From Neocallimastix lanati (nom. inval.) (Eukaryota; Neocallimastigomycota; Neocallimastigomycetes; Neocallimastigales; Neocallimastigaceae), in assembly GCA_016946835.1 (NCBI GenBank), contig JACVTC010000002.1, positions 3,301,001 to 3,365,000 of the forward strand: a stretch of DNA of 64,000 nucleotides. Direction: 5' to 3'. Within the stretch, counting starts at the first letter, position 1; every line of letters starts with the position of its first letter. Position numbers and translations under genes: made by a program. A model generated the notes under the pieces. It did no database searches, was not told the DNA's origin, and was given only the letters and a program-made list of their open reading frames with translations. Below are positions 59,811 to 64,000 of the stretch, piece by piece.

Positions 59811-60080
59811 GTAAATTAACACTACTTTATTTTAATATTTTTTATATATTTTAAATAAATAGGTTAACAATAAATAAATATTAAATAAGTTAATATTAAT
59901 AATAAATAATTTAAGTAAATATTTTATTTTTAAATACTAATAAAACAAATATAAGAACACTTTATAAATAATAAATAATAAATAATAAATATTTAATAGA
60001 AATTATTTTTTAGTTAATTTTTTTGTTTTATTTTATTACTAAAATGTAATAACATCAAGTGGTGTAATATTCAAATGTTA

Positions 60081-60500
60081 CATTTCGCCATGTTGCATTT
60101 CGCCATGTGGAGTATTGATATAAATAAATGAATAAATAAATAAATAAAAATTCAAAATGTTAACTTTATTAATATAAAGTTATATTCTAGCTTAGGTTTA
60201 ATAAAATATTAAATTAAATTATATTAAATACATTGTAATTATAAATTAAATATAAATTAATATGTATCTAGAACAAGCCACAATTAAATATAAATACATG
60301 TAATTTTCTCTGTACTTTAAATCTTTGTTAACCATTTATTTATATTCTATAAATAATAAATTTATATTAATTAATAAAACAAATTTTAATACAAAATAAT
60401 TTTTTTTAAACTTGTTTTTATTCAATTGTAATAATATTTTTATTTATTTATAAATTTATTTAATAATTTTCAATTTGGCGAAATGCAACTTGGCGAAATG
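60081..60500. mobile_element. MITE-like element with 25-bp terminal inverted repeats
   Basis: The left end 60081-60105 reads CATTTCGCCA-TG-TTGCATTTCGCCA. The right end 60476-60500 is its inverse complement with a single mismatch. Each end contains two copies of CATTTCGCCA. The 370-bp interior has no coding capacity, as in a non-autonomous DNA transposon. No clean target duplication is visible outside the repeats, so the true ends may extend a little further. Confidence 0.68.
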
Positions 60501-60511
60501 CCCCACTCCCG

Positions 60512-60650
60512 AAATACTTATATGTAACCCTAACCACTATTCAGTAAAAACCTCTTGTGAGGAAAACCTGGAAAATGGTCATAAGGCGAGATAGAACCAG
60601 GAGCCTTTTTACGCTAGCCCACGGACTTAATAACCAGGATAGAATCTGAT
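60512..60650 (-). mobile_element. tRNA-derived SINE, copy 2
   Basis: The minus strand carries TTAAGTCCGTGGGCTAGCGT (A-box-like), CCTGGTTCTATCTCGCC (worn B-box) and a body ending GTGGTTAGGGTTACA, matching the copy at 7030-7170. It is more diverged in the B-box. It begins 12 bp beyond the MITE's right inverted repeat. Confidence 0.55.
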
Positions 60651-61719
60651 ATTTTTTTGGTAAAAAAAGAACTTAAAATGTATCAGTTAAAACAACAATC
60701 TATTATTCTCCTATCAATAGATTTTACTATATTTTCAATAATAAATTTATGCTCTACAAAATTAATAATATATACAATTAAATAAAATATTTTATATTAA
60801 TTTGAATGTACAACGATTATTCTATATAAAGAAAAGAAAAAGAAATAATTATTTAACCTCATTTGTTACTAACTAATAATAGAATTAAAACAAAATATCA
60901 AAACGTCTGGAAATGTTAAAAAAGAAATATTATCTGATGAAAAGAAAATATTTTAATTAACCAAAAATAATAATAATTGTAATCTGTAATCTGGACAACT
61001 TAATAAAATTATTTCTATATTCGTTTTCAAAATATTGCTTTTAATATTAATATTAAACTCAATAATAAATGCATTTTATACTAATAAATATTTATATTTA
61101 TCATAATTAATTATATTTTATATTATTAATTTAAACTCAATGTAATAATAATAAATAAATAAATAGTTAAATAAATAAAAAATAAATAAATAAATAAATA
61201 AATATATAATAAATAAATAGTCTTTTGTAATAATTTAGTGTTTTATTCTAGTTTATTATAATTTTCCTGAACCAAACCATTTTATAATAAATAATAACTA
61301 TAATTGTGTTTACTTATTAAAATATAAAAATATATACTTATTTTTATTAAAAAAAATTTATGAAATAAATTATTAGATTATCTTATTTATATTATAAATA
61401 AGTTATAATTAGTAATTCTTAATATTTTATTGTTATTTCTATATACTATTTAATTATAAAATTATTAATATTATTTTATTTTTATGACTGATTAGATAAC
61501 GTTGTTACACCAATTGTGGAATATTAAAATAATAAATATAAACAAAATTTTTAATCGCTCAATTTTGAATAAAAAAAATTTTTAATAATAATAAATGAAG
61601 AAATAAATAAATAAAATTATATAATACATATAAAGTATATTAAACATTTTTTATAAAAAAAAGAAAAATATATTATGTAAAAAAATAAAATTTAAATTAT
61701 AAAATAAATCTATTTATTG
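60651..61719. other. AT-rich spacer
   Basis: (AATA)n near 61150-61205 and short A/T tracts; no gene or element recognised. Confidence 0.5.
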
Positions 61720-62900
61720 TCCAGATTTAATAAGAGGTGGAGATCCATTCTTACCCTGGAAAGCCTGCCTATAATTATACACAATTTCTCATATTTTAGA
61801 ATCATCTACAGTTTTTTTAAATGTTTTCAAAAAATAAATAAGAAAAATGATAATGAAAAAGCCACTCTCATGACTAAAGAAAATTGACTCATTAGGAAGA
61901 AAAGAAACTAAATTCTTTAGGTGGAAGATGGAAGTAGAAGATATCTTTGAGGATTTATCCCTTTCAGAAAAAGAAAAAAAGAAAATCGTGATACTAGCTA
62001 CCTACAGCAAAACTAAAGATCATAGTATTGATATATATTACGAAAATAAAGATCTATCACTTTCCGTCTTTATTTCAAAAATAGGTGAGCCATTCAGTAA
62101 TAGCAAAATATCGAATGCTAATTTACATATTTTCAAAGCTTTAAAAACAAACAAATACTCGGTTAAAGAGTTTAATAAAATATTTAAAGAATTATTATTA
62201 GAAATAGACAAGTCGAACAAAGAAAGATTGATATTCTTTTATAAAAAAGCTTGTAAGAAGAGAATTCCTGTTTTCAACGCGCTATTGACCAAGCAACCAA
62301 AATTATTAACTGATGCATATAATATTACATTGAAGGTCGAAGAAACTATTGAACCTCATGTAAGCGATGAAGAATACGAAGGTACACTGTTTAACAGAAT
62401 ACCTAAAAGAAGAAGCTTCATCAGAAGAAAACATAATAACTTATCAGAAGATAAATTCATAAAAAATGAAAAAGATCGAAAAAAGTAGACAAATATATTT
62501 AAGAATCCGATCTAGAAGCTTTGACTAAAAGCTTCGCTGAGATGAAGATCCATGTTTGCCATAGATGTAATGAAAAAGGACATCTAAGCAAAGCAATAAC
62601 CACTATAATTCAATATCAAAAACATTTAAATTAGTTAAGGGAAGTTCTCAATCTTCCCGATGTATAAACAAAATTGAAAGAATTGTCACACATAGAAACA
62701 TAAACGAATATAATAATCATAAGACAACTAAAGATCATCATGGTGAAAAACTCAAAGTTAACAATTACTATAATTAATCTGATGCCTTTAAGTTTGATAC
62801 TATTTCATCTACAGATGAATCCGAAGAAAAATCAAATAATTATGAATCTCCACAGGAAGACTGTAAAGATATTATTAATATCTTTATAAATTTTAATTAA
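61720..62900 (+). mobile_element. Ty3-type retrotransposon gag relic (broken)
   Basis: A fossil gag region. The main readable part (about 61928-62490) has a helical capsid-like stretch (NIFKELLLEIDKSNK-type, near 62170-62230) and an acidic then basic tail (HVSDEEYEG, RRSFIRRKHNN). Just beyond is CHRCNEKGHLSK, a CCHC zinc-knuckle-like motif of retrotransposon nucleocapsid. An acidic Ser-rich stretch (SSTDESEEKSNNY) lies near 62810-62860. Base composition is less A/T-rich than the surroundings. It is broken with several changes; no LTRs or pol were found. It is probably of the same broad family as the Ty3 relic at 31-33 kb, but no overlap allows a check. Confidence 0.6.
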
Positions 62901-64000
62901 ATTTAATCATAAATTTAAGTAAAATTGAAATAAATCTATTAAAAATCACGTGTATAAAATTATTGCAAATAATTTTAAACAAAACTTCGACTTCTTCCCA
63001 ATCATATTAATAAATTAAAAATTTCTCTTGTGAAACTAGTAATTGAAAATCATTTCTTTTTATGTAATTTAATTTAAATAATAAGAGTTAAGGTTTTTTA
63101 CAAGATAAATTAACAACATGAAACTATGCAATTAGTCATGTTGAAACTTGCGGCATTTTATGCTAAAATCATATTAAATAATTATGACAACTTTTATATT
63201 AATTTTAAATAGAAAATATAATAAGAATTTATTAATAATATTTAAATAATAAATAAATAATAAATGAGCTCGATTGAAATTGTTTATATTTATTTTAGTT
63301 ATTAATTATAATTCTCTTTATTTAGTAATAGTTAATTATTTATTATTAGTTTAGGTTAGTATTGTTTTTAAATAAATAGTTAGATAATATAATTCAATAG
63401 GAATTATATATTCTAAATGTAATAAGATAAAAATATAAATAGTTAACCAAATTTCATGTATTTTAATCGATGTAATTGTTATTAACGATTTATTGTTAAT
63501 AACACTAATAATTAATAAAGATTATTTTAAAATCTAAATATAATAAAACTTATTTGTTTATAAAACATTTTTGTGTTATTTAGTGTTATTATAATTTTTG
63601 ACTTATAATCTATTTTCTAAATCAAAACTTTATAAAGACTGAGAAAATTCAACCAACATCCTAGATACTAATAATCTTTTATATGATATTAAACGAAAAC
63701 ACTCTGATACAAACAAAATAAACAAAAATGAACAAAGTACTTTTCCAAAGAGACTTATGGAAAATGCATCTTCTATAAATTAAGATGGTATGGGCAAGGC
63801 CAATCCAGAAACCTTACGTGTGCTATCCTCTGAGTATTAACCATCAAGATAAAAACTGGAAAGACAAAAATGAATTTTATAATTATTAAAAAATATTTAT
63901 TAATAAAATTTAAAATTATCGCTAATAAATTAAATGGAAAGTATTAATCTAAGTAATCTTCATCATCACAAGAAGTTAAAGAAGAAATTTTATCAGAATT
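62901..64000. other. AT-rich spacer with a faint coding relic
   Basis: A/T-rich DNA; at about 63650-63840 the plus strand has a patch of higher complexity reading DTNKINKNEQSTFPKRLMEN in one frame, perhaps retroelement-derived. A frame opening at 63934 (MESINLSNLHHHKKL) runs off the window end and cannot be judged. Confidence 0.35.

Overview
The window is a very AT-rich eukaryotic nuclear segment: intergenic DNA and introns are almost pure A/T, homopolymer and microsatellite runs are everywhere, introns are short and many, and proteins are rich in Asn, Lys and Ser. Together with class C receptor genes carrying large parallel beta-helix ectodomains, this fits an anaerobic gut fungus (Neocallimastigomycota) best. 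Dictyostelids share the AT and Asn bias and also have class C receptors, so the placement is an inference.

Layout. 1-5386 (+): 3' part of a beta-helix / EGF-like / seven-helix class C receptor gene. 5387-10015: repeat-rich spacer with a tRNA-derived SINE, a tRNA-like sequence, a 43-bp minisatellite and a patch of higher GC. 10016-15987 (+): a complete tandem paralogue of the receptor, with a 33-bp repeat array coding its cytoplasmic tail. 17361-18203 (-): TRM112. 21822-26387 (+): gamma-adaptin of AP-1, resolved into 13 exons whose phases all agree. 27159-33650: transposon graveyard with a tiny poly(A)-tailed insertion flanked by a 15-bp target duplication, a decayed Ty1/copia relic, a hairpin repeat and a decayed Ty3/gypsy relic split by a composite satellite. 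34132-38501 (-): multi-exon coiled-coil protein, unidentified. 39298-44390 (+): GCNA, with a long acidic disordered region, an SprT-like protease domain, a zinc ribbon and an HMG-box-like C-terminus (12 exons, phases agree). 46990-53424 (-): intronless 2144-residue Asn/Asp/Ser-rich protein with 14 tandem repeats of about 58 residues. 54608-56962 (-): single-pass membrane coiled-coil protein of kinectin/RRBP1-like build. 56963-64000: gene-poor, with a second copy of the retroposed tail, a long hairpin, decayed coding sequence, a MITE-like element, a second SINE copy and a Ty3-type gag relic.

The genes form no operon or obvious pathway. TRM112 (methyltransferase cofactor), AP-1 gamma (Golgi/endosome clathrin traffic) and GCNA (repair of DNA-protein crosslinks) are housekeeping genes. 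The receptor pair is the most lineage-specific content: its ectodomain looks built to bind an extended ligand such as a polysaccharide, coupled to a GPCR core. Exon boundaries were assigned by eye from GT/AG sites and reading phase.
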